24,382 nucleotides of DNA from an uncultured Clostridium sp. (GCF_934754925.1 NZ_CAKVJA010000041.1:1-24382); one strand, 5' to 3'. Shown: positions 15,230 to 22,946, counted from the first letter of the stretch. Program-made: numbers and translations. Notes: generated by a model from the sequence alone, not told the origin.

Positions 15230-17668
15230 CTATCTATGTGAAAAAATCAACCCTTCTTCCTTACATTCAACCTTTAATTTATCTCCGATTTTAATTTCGC
15301 CCTTTAATAGTTCATCACTTAATTTATCTACTATTTCTCTGTTTATTATTCCTCTTAATGGTCTAGCTCCAAACTCTAAATTCTTATTTTTAGTAACAAG
15401 GAACTTATTTAAGTCTTCATCATAAATCAAATCAATATTTTTTTCCTTTAATCTATTAATAGTATCTTTAAGCATTATATTTACTATTTCTAATGTATCT
15501 TCTTCCTTAAGTTGATTAAATACTATAGTATCATCTACCCTATTTAAGAATTCTGGTTTAAATGCAGTTTTTAACTCTTCCAATACTATTTCTTTAATCT
15601 TTTCATATTCTGCAAATGTTGAATTTGCTGTAATATCAAACCCAACTTTTCTTTGACTCTTTATTTTTTGAGCTCCTACATTAGAAGTCATAATAACTAT
15701 TGTATTTTTAAAATCTATTGTCTTTCCTTTTCCATCTGTTAATCTTCCATCTTCCATTATTTGAAGCAAAATATTAAATACATCTGGATGTGCCTTTTCA
15801 ATTTCATCTAATAACACTACTGAATAAGGTTTTCTTCTAACAGCCTCTGATAATTGCCCACCTTCTTCATATCCTACATATCCTGGTGGCGCTCCTATCA
15901 ATCTTGATACAGAATGTTTTTCCATATATTCAGACATATCTATTCTAATTAAATTACTTACTTTTCCAAACATAACTTCAGCTAAAACATTACAAAGTTC
16001 TGTTTTTCCAACACCAGTAGGTCCACAGAAAATAAATGTTCCAATTGGCCTATTAGGATTTTTAAGACCTACTCTTGCTCTTTTTACAGCCCTAGTTAAT
16101 GCCTTTATTGCTTCCTCTTGACCAACAACTCTTTTTCTTAATGTATCTTCTAAATGTAACAACTTATCTGATTCTTTTTCTGTTAATCTCTCTACTGGTA
16201 CTTTGGTCCAAATTGCTACTACCTTTGCAATATCATCTTCATCAACAATTTGAACTTCTGTACAACTATGAGTTCTCCATTCATTTTTAATTTTTTCAAA
16301 CTCTTCTCTTAACTGTTTTTCTTTATCTCTTAGACTTGCAGCTTTTTCAAAATCTTGATTTCTTATAGAATCTTCTTTTTCACTGATAACCTTTTCTATA
16401 TCTAATTCTTTCTGCTTAATTTCTGGCGGAAGAGTTAATCTTGAAATTCTAACCTTAGCAGCTGCCTCATCTATTAAATCTATTGCCTTATCTGGCATAT
16501 ATCTATCACTTATATACCTATCTGCTAAATCAACTGCCATATATAAAGCTGAATCTGTAATTTTAACCTTATGATGAGATTCATATTTATCTCTTAATCC
16601 AAATAAAATATTTAGAGTTTCATCCTTAGTTGGTGGTTCTACACTAACAGTTTGAAATCTTCTTTCTAAGGCAGCATCTTTCTCTATATGCTTTCTATAT
16701 TCATCTATTGTTGTAGCACCTATACATTTTATTTCTCCCCTAGCTAATGCTGGTTTTAGTATATTAGAAGCATCAATGGCTCCCTCTGCTCCTCCCGCAC
16801 CAACTATAGTATGAATTTCATCTATAAAAATTATTACATCCTCTTCATTTTTCAATTCATTCATTACTTTTTTTAAACGTTCTTCAAATTCACCTCTATA
16901 TTTAGCTCCAGCAATCATAGATGTAATATCTAATACTAAAAGTCTTTTATCTCTTAAGCTCTCAGGTGCATCTCCTGATACTATTTTTTGAGCTAACCCT
17001 TCTATTATAGCAGTCTTACCAACTCCTGGTTCACCTATCAAGCAAGGATTATTCTTTATTCTTCTACAAAGAATCTCTAATACTCTTTGAGTTTCTTCAT
17101 CCCTTCCTATAACTGGATCCAATTTTCCTTCCTTTGCACTTTGGGTTAAATCTCTACTATATTGATCCAGTGCTGGTGTCTTATTTTGTTTTTTCTCTTT
17201 CTGTATAGACTTTTTATTTTCTCTAAGCTCATTTCCAGATATATATTTGTCTAACTCTTGCTTGATTGTTACTAAATCAATTTTACCGCTTGTTAAAATA
17301 GTATAAGCAACACCTTCTCCTTCATCTATAAGAGCCATTAATATATGTTCTGGATTTATAAAGCTATGACCATATTTTCTTGCTATATCTAAACTATCAT
17401 CAAATAATCTTTTAGCTCTTGGAGTTAATAACATTTCTCCGTTAGAAACTTCATCATCTCCAAATCCTAAATAATCTTCAGTCATCTTTCTTACTTTCTC
17501 CATATTAATTCCTTTACCAGCTAAAAGTTGACCTGCATATCCATTTTCTTTTAATATTCCTAATAAAACGTGCTCTGTACCTATATACCCGTGTTTAAAA
17601 TTTTGAGACTCCTGTTGTGCCTCTAACAAAACAGCTTGCGCTCTTTCTGTAAACCTCCCAAAAATCAT
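15230..17668 (-). CDS. clpC: ATP-dependent Clp protease ATP-binding subunit ClpC
   Basis: This 812-residue AAA+ unfoldase feeds substrates to the ClpP protease. An N-terminal double Clp_N repeat fills about residues 1-145 (FTERAQAVLLEAQQES and LTPRAKRLFDDSLDIARKYG). The first AAA module has Walker A GEPGVGKT near 212 and Walker B VIIFIDEIHTI. The UVR motif (IRNQDFEKAASLRDKEKQL) in the middle domain identifies ClpC and not ClpA or ClpE. The second AAA module has Walker A GPTGVGKTE near 548, a VVLLDEIEKAHPDVFN block and the VGF-type loop for ClpP contact. The start follows GGAGGTGACACT. It sits 114 bp after ctsR and is probably in that CtsR-repressed operon; I saw no separate CtsR site in the gap. 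Confidence 0.96.
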   Translation of the reverse strand: MIFGRFTERAQAVLLEAQQESQNFKHGYIGTEHVLLGILKENGYAGQLLAGKGINMEKVRKMTEDYLGFGDDEVSNGEMLLTPRAKRLFDDSLDIARKYGHSFINPEHILMALIDEGEGVAYTILTSGKIDLVTIKQELDKYISGNELRENKKSIQKEKKQNKTPALDQYSRDLTQSAKEGKLDPVIGRDEETQRVLEILCRRIKNNPCLIGEPGVGKTAIIEGLAQKIVSGDAPESLRDKRLLVLDITSMIAGAKYRGEFEERLKKVMNELKNEEDVIIFIDEIHTIVGAGGAEGAIDASNILKPALARGEIKCIGATTIDEYRKHIEKDAALERRFQTVSVEPPTKDETLNILFGLRDKYESHHKVKITDSALYMAVDLADRYISDRYMPDKAIDLIDEAAAKVRISRLTLPPEIKQKELDIEKVISEKEDSIRNQDFEKAASLRDKEKQLREEFEKIKNEWRTHSCTEVQIVDEDDIAKVVAIWTKVPVERLTEKESDKLLHLEDTLRKRVVGQEEAIKALTRAVKRARVGLKNPNRPIGTFIFCGPTGVGKTELCNVLAEVMFGKVSNLIRIDMSEYMEKHSVSRLIGAPPGYVGYEEGGQLSEAVRRKPYSVVLLDEIEKAHPDVFNILLQIMEDGRLTDGKGKTIDFKNTIVIMTSNVGAQKIKSQRKVGFDITANSTFAEYEKIKEIVLEELKTAFKPEFLNRVDDTIVFNQLKEEDTLEIVNIMLKDTINRLKEKNIDLIYDEDLNKFLVTKNKNLEFGARPLRGIINREIVDKLSDELLKGEIKIGDKLKVECKEEGLIFSHR

Positions 17669-17782
17669 AGTGTCACCTCCAAATATAATTTAATATAGAT
17701 TGCTATACAAATTATTGATATATTCTATAAATATTGTCCAACCCTCTTTACCATAATTATTTTCTTATATCTATTATAATTA

Positions 17783-18238
17783 TTATGATAAAATAACCAT
17801 TATGATACCCTTAAGTATATCTGCTCTTAGCTTATTTCTATCCTCAGCTGATCCTAATGTTCTATCATTTATAGACATCTTAATAATTTCGAACTCTCTC
17901 TTAGTTATTAGTTTTCTATCATATAAATGTTCAATTAATAATAACGCTGAATTATATGTTAAACTATTTCCAATGGATTTATTTATTTCCTCTAATTGTT
18001 TCTCTTTATTATTATATTCTACTCTTCTGATTATTATATATCCTCCTCCACCTCTTCTACTTTCAATTAAGTATCCCTTTTCCGCAGTAAATCTAGTTGT
18101 TAAAACGTAATTAATTTGAGATGGAGCACAGTTAAATTTATCTGCTAACTCATTTCTTTGAATAATTACCTCCTTATTTTTTTCATCTTCTATCATATCA
18201 TTAATAAATTGAGCTATTATATCTGAAATTCTTGCCAC
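17783..18238 (-). CDS. ctsR: Class III heat-shock repressor CtsR
   Basis: This 151-residue repressor controls clp genes and loses DNA binding on heat stress. The N-terminal helix-turn-helix (ISDIIAQFINDMIEDE through NELADKFNCAPSQINYVLTTRF) is followed by the winged hairpin with the glycine-rich RRGGGGYIII (about residues 60-70), the thermosensing loop in Bacillus CtsR. A C-terminal four-helix dimerisation domain contains LTYNSALLLIEHLYDRKLI and ITKREFEIIK. A matching operator lies over its transcription start, so it is autoregulated. In Bacillus and several clostridia mcsA and mcsB lie between ctsR and clpC; here they are absent, and clpC follows directly. Confidence 0.96.
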   Translation of the reverse strand: MARISDIIAQFINDMIEDEKNKEVIIQRNELADKFNCAPSQINYVLTTRFTAEKGYLIESRRGGGGYIIIRRVEYNNKEKQLEEINKSIGNSLTYNSALLLIEHLYDRKLITKREFEIIKMSINDRTLGSAEDRNKLRADILKGIIMVILS

Positions 18239-18260
18239 AATTTCACCTTCCTAAACGTAC

Positions 18261-18277
18261 TTTGACCTTATTTGACT
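18261..18277. promoter_or_regulatory. CtsR operator
   Basis: On the minus strand AGTCAAA, a 3-nt spacer TAA and GGTCAAA form the tandem heptad repeat that defines CtsR binding sites. It covers the predicted transcription start of ctsR (near 18274), the usual place for CtsR repression. Confidence 0.95.
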
Positions 18278-18280
18278 TTA

Positions 18281-18309
18281 ATTATATATAATTTTTTTTT
18301 TAATGTCTA
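18281..18309 (-). promoter_or_regulatory. ctsR-clpC promoter
   Basis: TAGACA (18309-18304), a 17-nt spacer and TATAAT (18286-18281) precede the CtsR operator by three bases. The -10 is perfect and the -35 matches five of six positions. Confidence 0.88.
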
Positions 18310-18445
18310 TGTAATAATTCTTTTATTTTTAGGTAAATATATTAATATATATTAAACTATTAATAATTTCTATTTGTATCTCCTATTGTCTCCGAATTTA
18401 TTTTTCTTAAACCCTCTGTAATTATTACAAGTCAAATATTCTTAC

Positions 18446-18477
18446 ATAAAAAAAGAGCCGTCAAATTGACGACTCTA
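18446..18477 (-). terminator. Ferredoxin gene terminator
   Basis: Read leftward, AGAGTCGTCAA and TTGACGGCTCT form an 11-bp stem with one wobble pair, followed by seven T. It lies eight bases past the ferredoxin stop and separates it from ctsR. Confidence 0.93.
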
Positions 18478-18484
18478 AAATCTA

Positions 18485-18655
18485 TTAGGCTTCAGCTGGG
18501 GCTCCTACTGGACAAACATTTGCACAGTTTCCACAATCGATACAAGTATCTGCATCAATAACGAATTGAGTATCCCCTTGGCTTATAGCGTTAACTGGAC
18601 ATTCTGCTGCACAAGCACCACAGTTAACACATGAATCATTAATTTCATATGCCAT
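18485..18655 (-). CDS. 2[4Fe-4S] ferredoxin, clostridial type
   Basis: This 56-residue electron carrier has two classic cluster motifs, CVNCGACAAECPVN (about residues 9-22) and CIDCGNCANVCPVG (about residues 38-51), each giving CxxCxxCxxxCP. It would serve low-potential redox reactions such as pyruvate:ferredoxin oxidoreductase and hydrogenase. The start is ATG 18655 (MAYEIND), set by GGGGGAGG upstream; an in-frame ATG 18 bases earlier has no ribosome site. It has its own terminator and a candidate promoter, so it is probably monocistronic, as is common for the abundant clostridial ferredoxin. Confidence 0.95.
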   Translation of the reverse strand: MAYEINDSCVNCGACAAECPVNAISQGDTQFVIDADTCIDCGNCANVCPVGAPAEA

Positions 18656-18694
18656 TAAAAACACCTCCCCCAATATTTAATTAATATCAATAAT

Positions 18695-18723
18695 ATTTTA
18701 TCATACAAATTTTTCTTTTTAAA
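18695..18723 (-). promoter_or_regulatory. Candidate ferredoxin promoter
   Basis: TTTAAA (18723-18718), 17 nt, then TAAAAT (18700-18695) with an extended TG motif one base upstream of the -10. Four of six and five of six matches. The leader would be about 33 nt. Confidence 0.5.
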
Positions 18724-18819
18724 GGGGAAGTTCATATGCTATTTTTTCTATAAATGCTTTTTTATTTAAATTACCATCTATTCCACATTGCCAATGGAAA
18801 TTATTATTTTATCTTCCAA

Positions 18820-19725
18820 TTAGTTGCCCTTTATAAGATCCTTAATTAATTTTCTATCCTCTTCTGATTCTATCTCTAATTTTATATCATCATCATCTAT
18901 GGAATCTTCATAATGACCTTTTATAAGCTCTACATTTTCTATTTTAAATTCTTGTAAAACTTCTTCTTCACCTTTTCTAAGCTTAACTTTAACACTTTCT
19001 TTGACTGTATTATTTGAGAATACTTCTCCAGTTCCTTCACTAGTCTTAACAATTGATCCTACTTTAGGCATTCTCTTTCTAATATCCTCATAAGTGCTTT
19101 GCTCATAATTTAAACAACACATAAGTCTTCCACAAATTCCTGAAATTTTTGTTGGGTTAAGAGATAAGTTCTGTTCCTTTGCCATTTTTATAGAAACAGA
19201 AGCAAAATCCCCTAAGAATGTTGAACAACACATTGGTCTTCCACATGGTCCAAGTCCTCCAAGCATTTTTGCTTCATCCCTTACCCCAATTTGTCTTAGT
19301 TCAATACGAGTTTTAAATATTGTCGCTAAATCCTTAACTAATTCTCTAAAATCAACTCTTCCATCAGCAGTGAAATAGAATATTACTTTATTATTATCAA
19401 ATGTATATTCTACATCTATAAGTTTCATAGTTAAATTATGTTCCTGAATTTTCTTTAAACAGATATCAAATGAATCTTTTTCCTTCTCTTTATTCTTAAA
19501 ATGCTTATTAATATCTTCTTCTGTAGCTATTCTTAAAACACTTTTTAATGGTGCAACTATATCATCTTCACTTATTTCTTTTATTCCAATTACACATTCT
19601 CCAAATTCTATACCTCTTGCAGTTTCAACTACTACATAAGTATCCTTTTGTATATTCATATCTACTGGATCAAAATAATATATCTTTCCAGCTTTCTTAA
19701 ATCTAACCCCGACTACTTTTATCAT
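18820..19725 (-). CDS. ricT: PSP1-domain protein RicT (YaaT)
   Basis: This 301-residue protein belongs to the PSP1/YaaT family. In Bacillus, RicT forms the Y-complex with RicA and RicF that tunes RNase Y mRNA cleavage and affects sporulation and competence. The core has two Cys-rich motifs, LGPCGRPMCCSTFLGDF (about residues 165-181) and ISGICGRLMCCLNYE (about residues 194-208), which in the family contribute to iron-sulfur cluster binding. The start is ATG 19725, two bases after the holB stop and behind GGAGGG; longer in-frame starts overlap holB needlessly. A C-terminal acidic tail (DSIDDDDIKLEIESEED) follows. Spacing shows cotranscription with holB and darA. RicA and RicF are not in this window. 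Confidence 0.9.
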   Translation of the reverse strand: MIKVVGVRFKKAGKIYYFDPVDMNIQKDTYVVVETARGIEFGECVIGIKEISEDDIVAPLKSVLRIATEEDINKHFKNKEKEKDSFDICLKKIQEHNLTMKLIDVEYTFDNNKVIFYFTADGRVDFRELVKDLATIFKTRIELRQIGVRDEAKMLGGLGPCGRPMCCSTFLGDFASVSIKMAKEQNLSLNPTKISGICGRLMCCLNYEQSTYEDIRKRMPKVGSIVKTSEGTGEVFSNNTVKESVKVKLRKGEEEVLQEFKIENVELIKGHYEDSIDDDDIKLEIESEEDRKLIKDLIKGN

Positions 19726-19727
19726 TA

Positions 19728-20660
19728 TTAACCCTCCATAAAGCCCATTAACATTACACGTAATATCATTGCCCAACTAACATTACTTTTAATGTTTTTT
19801 CTTGCTTCTTCTATCGTAATTATCATATTATTTAGCTTTCTAAATGACATTTCTTTAGTAAGCTCATTTATATCATCAAATTTATCTCCATTTATGATAA
19901 AATCTTTATTTTCAACTTCTTTATGTATTAATATATCTCTTATAAATCCACCTAAAATATTTAATACTTCTTCCTTATTATCCTTTAATCCGCTTAACTT
20001 TTCTTCATATTGCAATATAACTTCAACATTATTTTTATTTAAATCTTTTATTAGATATATTAATTTACTTCTAAGTTCCTTTAAATTATCATCATTAAAG
20101 TACCTATCTATTCTTCCTGGAATTCCTTCACTAAATGCAATAGCAGATTTCATTTCATTTTCATTATAATTAAAATTTTTAATTCTTATATATTCATATA
20201 ATTCTTCTTTAGTTAAAGGCGTAAGCTTATAAATTTCACATCTAGATTTTATAGTATCCAAAATTAATTCTAAACTTTCACATAATATCATTATGTAAAC
20301 TCCATTAGGTGGTTCTTCTATAGTTTTTAAAAGTGCATTTTGAGCCTGCGTAGTTAATTTATTTCCTTCATGGATTATAATTACCTTTTTATCTCCCTCA
20401 AATGGCTTCTTAGATACTTCTTCAATTATATTTCTTACATCATCTACTCCAAAAGAAGCTTTATTACTTCTATAATTTATAATATCAATATACTCTCTAT
20501 CAATCTCACTATTTAATATTAATTTAGCTAATATATTTGCCAGTTTACTTTTTCCTATCCCATCTTCTCCTGCTATGAGGTGAGCATGAGAAAGAGTATT
20601 ATTCATACATCTATTTTTAAAGTTATTAATTAAAGTCTCATATCCTATAAATTTTCTCAC
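19728..20660 (-). CDS. holB: DNA polymerase III subunit delta' (clamp loader)
   Basis: This 310-residue AAA+ protein is the delta-prime subunit of the clamp loader that places the sliding clamp on primed DNA. It has a P-loop-like GEDGIGKSKLA near residue 34, an intact NALLKTIEEPP motif and the clamp-loader SRC signature in IKSRCEIY. The start is taken as GTG 20660, five bases after AGAGGTGA; an in-frame GTG at 20669 overlaps that site. It lies 25 bp after darA and is nearly contiguous with ricT. The darA-holB-ricT order matches the yaaQ-holB-yaaT neighbourhood of Bacillus, where yaaR also intervenes. Confidence 0.9.
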   Translation of the reverse strand: MRKFIGYETLINNFKNRCMNNTLSHAHLIAGEDGIGKSKLANILAKLILNSEIDREYIDIINYRSNKASFGVDDVRNIIEEVSKKPFEGDKKVIIIHEGNKLTTQAQNALLKTIEEPPNGVYIMILCESLELILDTIKSRCEIYKLTPLTKEELYEYIRIKNFNYNENEMKSAIAFSEGIPGRIDRYFNDDNLKELRSKLIYLIKDLNKNNVEVILQYEEKLSGLKDNKEEVLNILGGFIRDILIHKEVENKDFIINGDKFDDINELTKEMSFRKLNNMIITIEEARKNIKSNVSWAMILRVMLMGFMEG

Positions 20661-20685
20661 ACAAATCACCTCTCTATTAACTTAC

Positions 20686-21021
20686 TTATACCTTATAAAA
20701 CTGATCAACATCTAAAACAAATACTGTAGCTCCACCAACCTCAACTTCAATTGGATAAGGCATATACATTCCTGAGCCACTTCCAATGGTGCTTGGAGTC
20801 GGTGCTGACACCATCTCTTTTCTTCTCTTGCATACATCTTCAATTACCTTAACAACATCTTTAACGACTTCTTTTTCAACACCTATCATTAAAGTTGTAT
20901 TACCTGACTTTAAAAATCCTCCAGTTGTAGCTAACTTAGTTACCCTAAAGTTATTATCAGTAAGCTCTTCGATTAAATCTAGAGCGTCATCATCTTGAAC
21001 TATAGCTAATACCAACTTCAT
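20686..21021 (-). CDS. darA: Cyclic di-AMP receptor DarA (PII-like, YaaQ)
   Basis: This 111-residue protein is a PII-fold trimer subunit that binds cyclic di-AMP. It opens MKLVLAIVQDDDALDLIEEL, then has the TTGGFLKSGNTTLMIGVE segment that helps form the nucleotide pocket, an extended flexible T/B-loop region around PTPSTIGSGSGMYMPYP, and the C-terminal strand VGGATVFVLDVDQFYKV. ATG 21021 is chosen over the ATG at 21036 because GGAGG lies eight bases before it. Its target is unknown in Bacillus. The cyclic di-AMP synthase DisA is in the same window. The gene heads the darA-holB-ricT unit. Confidence 0.93.
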   Translation of the reverse strand: MKLVLAIVQDDDALDLIEELTDNNFRVTKLATTGGFLKSGNTTLMIGVEKEVVKDVVKVIEDVCKRRKEMVSAPTPSTIGSGSGMYMPYPIEVEVGGATVFVLDVDQFYKV

Positions 21022-21235
21022 ACCATATACCTCCACTAATAAGTTAATAATTCATTCTATTATATTTTATCATAAATACATAATAATTTACTAAACTTTA
21101 TCTTTAAATAATTTATTATATGAAAATTTATATTTATATTCTACTATTTTTGATCGTAATTTTTTTTGCTGTTTAATTTAACTTATTATCTCTTTAGATA
21201 ACCTTTCCTCCCAAAGTGAATTTTATTCTTTAACT

Positions 21236-21292
21236 AAAAAGTTGCTTAAAGTTAACATTATTTTTGTTATCAAATACTTAACTTCAAACAAC
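21236..21292 (-). terminator. Terminator after the guanylate-kinase-like gene
   Basis: Read leftward, GTTGTTTGAAGTTAA (21292-21278) and TTAACTTTAAGCAAC (21255-21241) pair over 15 bp with two wobble pairs around a 22-nt loop, then five T. It isolates this gene from darA. The rest of 21022-21235 is AT-rich; I see a TATAAT at 21064-21059 but no convincing -35. Confidence 0.8.
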
Positions 21293-21304
21293 TCTTATTT
21301 AATA

Positions 21305-21892
21305 TTATATTAATTTTAACATATCCCTTTTTATATTTTTTATACACTCTGATAAATTATCATTTATATAAGATTTCTTAATATTATATGCTTTTAATTT
21401 TTCATTACTAAAATCTTGGCTATCAGCTAAAAATCTTCTACATAACTCATCGTAATTAGGGGACTTTTCTTGTCTTTCTCTCTTTAAAGCTCTTTCTAAT
21501 CTAACACCATCATCTAACTCAATATAAAATGGAATTACATTTTCTTCACCAAAATATAATGCAATATCTTTATAGGCTTCTAACGTAACTATTAATAGAT
21601 AATTATTTTCTTCTATATCAACTTGTTTATCATCTATAGTACAATAATACCATAAACCATGAACCGTATTGTAACTTCTTTCTTCTATTACTTTACCTTC
21701 ATTTCTATACTTTTCTAGGTCTTTTTCATTAATAAAGTAATACTCTCTTCCATCACATTCGTTACTTCTTATAGGTCTTGTAGTATATGATACAATTGCT
21801 TTTAGTTCTAACCCCTTATCTTTCATTAATTCTTTAAATATAGTGTCTTTTCCAGAATTACTTTTTCCCATTAAGCAAAATATTTTGCCCAT
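21305..21892 (-). CDS. Guanylate-kinase-like protein
   Basis: This 195-residue protein has the P-loop GKSNSGKDTIF (residues 9-19) and the GMP-binding block YTTRPIRSNECDGREYYFI (about 37-55), followed by ERSYNTVHGLWYYCT, which corresponds to the E..VHG.YYGT segment of guanylate kinases. A LID-like RALKRERQE and a C-terminal helix close the fold. The P-loop departs from the usual GPSGSGKGT, so it may be a paralogue of the housekeeping Gmk. Many clostridia carry such a gene beside darA, where Bacillus has tmk. The nucleotide specificity is not decided by sequence alone. The start ATG follows AAGGAGG. Confidence 0.75.
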   Translation of the reverse strand: MGKIFCLMGKSNSGKDTIFKELMKDKGLELKAIVSYTTRPIRSNECDGREYYFINEKDLEKYRNEGKVIEERSYNTVHGLWYYCTIDDKQVDIEENNYLLIVTLEAYKDIALYFGEENVIPFYIELDDGVRLERALKRERQEKSPNYDELCRRFLADSQDFSNEKLKAYNIKKSYINDNLSECIKNIKRDMLKLI

Positions 21893-21933
21893 GTTTTCAT
21901 CCTCCTTAATAGTTAGAATTGTCTTTTTCTTAA

Positions 21934-21942
21934 ATTATATCA
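21934..21942 (-). promoter_or_regulatory. Extended -10 promoter for the guanylate-kinase-like gene
   Basis: TGATATAAT on the minus strand is a perfect -10 with the extended TG motif, 42 bp upstream of the start codon. The -35 region is weak. Confidence 0.4.
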
Positions 21943-21989
21943 TATCACTACAATTTAAATGTAATCTTTCATTTTCTTAACTAGGTTTA

Positions 21990-22214
21990 TTATAAATCTT
22001 TTAAATCTAATATTCTTGATGTTATAGCTTTTTTTACTTTATTTTTTATATCCTCATATTCTTTACTATTAACATCTATGACATTCATTTTTAGTACACA
22101 TTCCTCACAAATAAAATTGTTCATTATTTCAATTCCACTATTTTCACTTTTTTTCTCGCATATTATGCAATACTTTTTAGACTCTCTCCATATATCCTTA
22201 TTATTAATATCCAT
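21990..22214 (-). CDS. Anti-sigma-G factor Gin (CsfB) family zinc protein
   Basis: This 74-residue protein has two CxxC pairs, YCIICEKK (about residue 16) and FICEECVLKM (about residue 34), with a helical C terminus. This is the pattern of the Bacillus Gin/CsfB protein, a forespore zinc protein that inhibits sigma-G before engulfment is complete. The FICxxCxxKM segment matches especially well. The start ATG follows GGGAGGAG. A sigma-F/G-type promoter lies just upstream, which fits csfB being a sigma-F target in Bacillus. Its neighbourhood near darA and holB also corresponds to the Bacillus csfB locus. I leave the symbol blank because the short length limits certainty. Confidence 0.82.
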   Translation of the reverse strand: MDINNKDIWRESKKYCIICEKKSENSGIEIMNNFICEECVLKMNVIDVNSKEYEDIKNKVKKAITSRILDLKDL

Positions 22215-22238
22215 AATACTCTCCTCCCTTTATTATTT

Positions 22239-22267
22239 AATTTTGTCCCATTATTTGTACTCTATAC
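22239..22267 (-). promoter_or_regulatory. Sigma-F/G-type forespore promoter for the gin-like gene
   Basis: GTATA (22267-22263), a 14-nt spacer and GGACAAAATT (22248-22239) fit the known sigma-F pattern (GYWTA, then GGnnAnAnTT). The predicted start near 22232 leaves a leader of about 18 nt including the ribosome binding site. No comparable sigma-A promoter is seen at this position. Confidence 0.65.
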
Positions 22268-22331
22268 TTGTTTAATTATATTTTTCTTTAAATTTTTACT
22301 TAGTTAATTAATATTTTATATTTTTTAATAA

Positions 22332-22384
22332 CTAAAATAAAAAGGTGAGATAGTATTAAACTATACCTCACCTTTTTATTATTT
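22332..22384 (-). terminator. Terminator after the small membrane protein gene
   Basis: AATAAAAAGGTGAG (22336-22349) and CTCACCTTTTTATT (22367-22380) form a 14-bp stem that extends imperfectly toward the loop. Leftward, the minus strand ends TTTTTATTTT. It separates this gene from gin. Confidence 0.88.
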
Positions 22385-22387
22385 ATT

Positions 22388-22867
22388 TTATATTGAATGC
22401 TTTATACGAGCTATTAAAGTATCACTAGGTTCAAAAATAAATTTATATATTTTCCCTTGTTTTTTATATATACATAAGAACTTTTTATTTTTATCAAATT
22501 TTCTAATATAGTGTCTACTACATTTACATCTGCTATATTCTTTAGGAACATTAGCTTTTTCCCCAATATAAATTATATCCTTTATTTTTAAGCTTTCAAC
22601 GTTCTCTTCCACTTTGCTATTTATTTTATTTATTATAAGCTTGTCTGATATAACACAATATTTATAGGCAATTTTACACTTTTTAGTTTCTTTAATAAGT
22701 ACTATTAATGTTAATACAACTAAAATAATTTCTAAGCCTATTTCTTCGGTCATATTTTTTCCGAATGTCATCTTAGAAAATTGATGTATATATAATGCTA
22801 CAGTAATTGTTAGTAACGATATAATTATTGCAACAGTTTTCTTCCCTCTTTTAATCTCCTTATGCAT
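22388..22867 (-). CDS. Small membrane protein with a possible PH-like domain
   Basis: I do not recognise the family with confidence. The 159-residue protein starts at ATG 22867, where AGAGGAG lies eight bases upstream; an in-frame start 42 bases earlier lacks a ribosome site. Two hydrophobic segments are at about residues 11-30 and 43-59, separated by a short charged loop. The C-terminal 95 residues are basic and strand-rich (YKYCVISDKLIINKINSKV, then FLCIYKKQGKIYKFIFEP), recalling the PH-like modules of YcxB-type membrane proteins. A CKC pair lies near residue 110. A promoter and terminator flank it, so it is probably monocistronic. Confidence 0.65.
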   Translation of the reverse strand: MHKEIKRGKKTVAIIISLLTITVALYIHQFSKMTFGKNMTEEIGLEIILVVLTLIVLIKETKKCKIAYKYCVISDKLIINKINSKVEENVESLKIKDIIYIGEKANVPKEYSRCKCSRHYIRKFDKNKKFLCIYKKQGKIYKFIFEPSDTLIARIKHSI

Positions 22868-22916
22868 AATTAAGACTCCTCTAAATAATAATCTAATTTC
22901 GTATAACAATATTTTG

Positions 22917-22946
22917 ATTATACTAACTTTCTAAATCTAATTACAA
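22917..22946 (-). promoter_or_regulatory. Candidate promoter for the small membrane protein
   Basis: TTGTAA (22946-22941), an 18-nt spacer and TATAAT (22922-22917) lie 50 bp upstream of its start codon. The -10 is perfect and the -35 matches four of six positions. Confidence 0.55.

Noticed and set aside
17684..17720. TTGTAT-N17-TATATT as a separate clpC promoter
   Set aside because: Its -10 abuts the clpC ribosome binding site, so transcription would start inside or past that site. clpC is more likely read from the ctsR promoter.
18745..18815. Hairpin TTCCA/TGGAA after ricT as a terminator
   Set aside because: The stem is about five base pairs and no T-run follows leftward, so it is too weak to call.
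19792..20169. Open frame of 125 codons on the plus strand inside holB
   Set aside because: Its Ser/Leu/Ile-rich translation mirrors the holB coding strand, with no ribosome site or promoter, while holB has clear family motifs.
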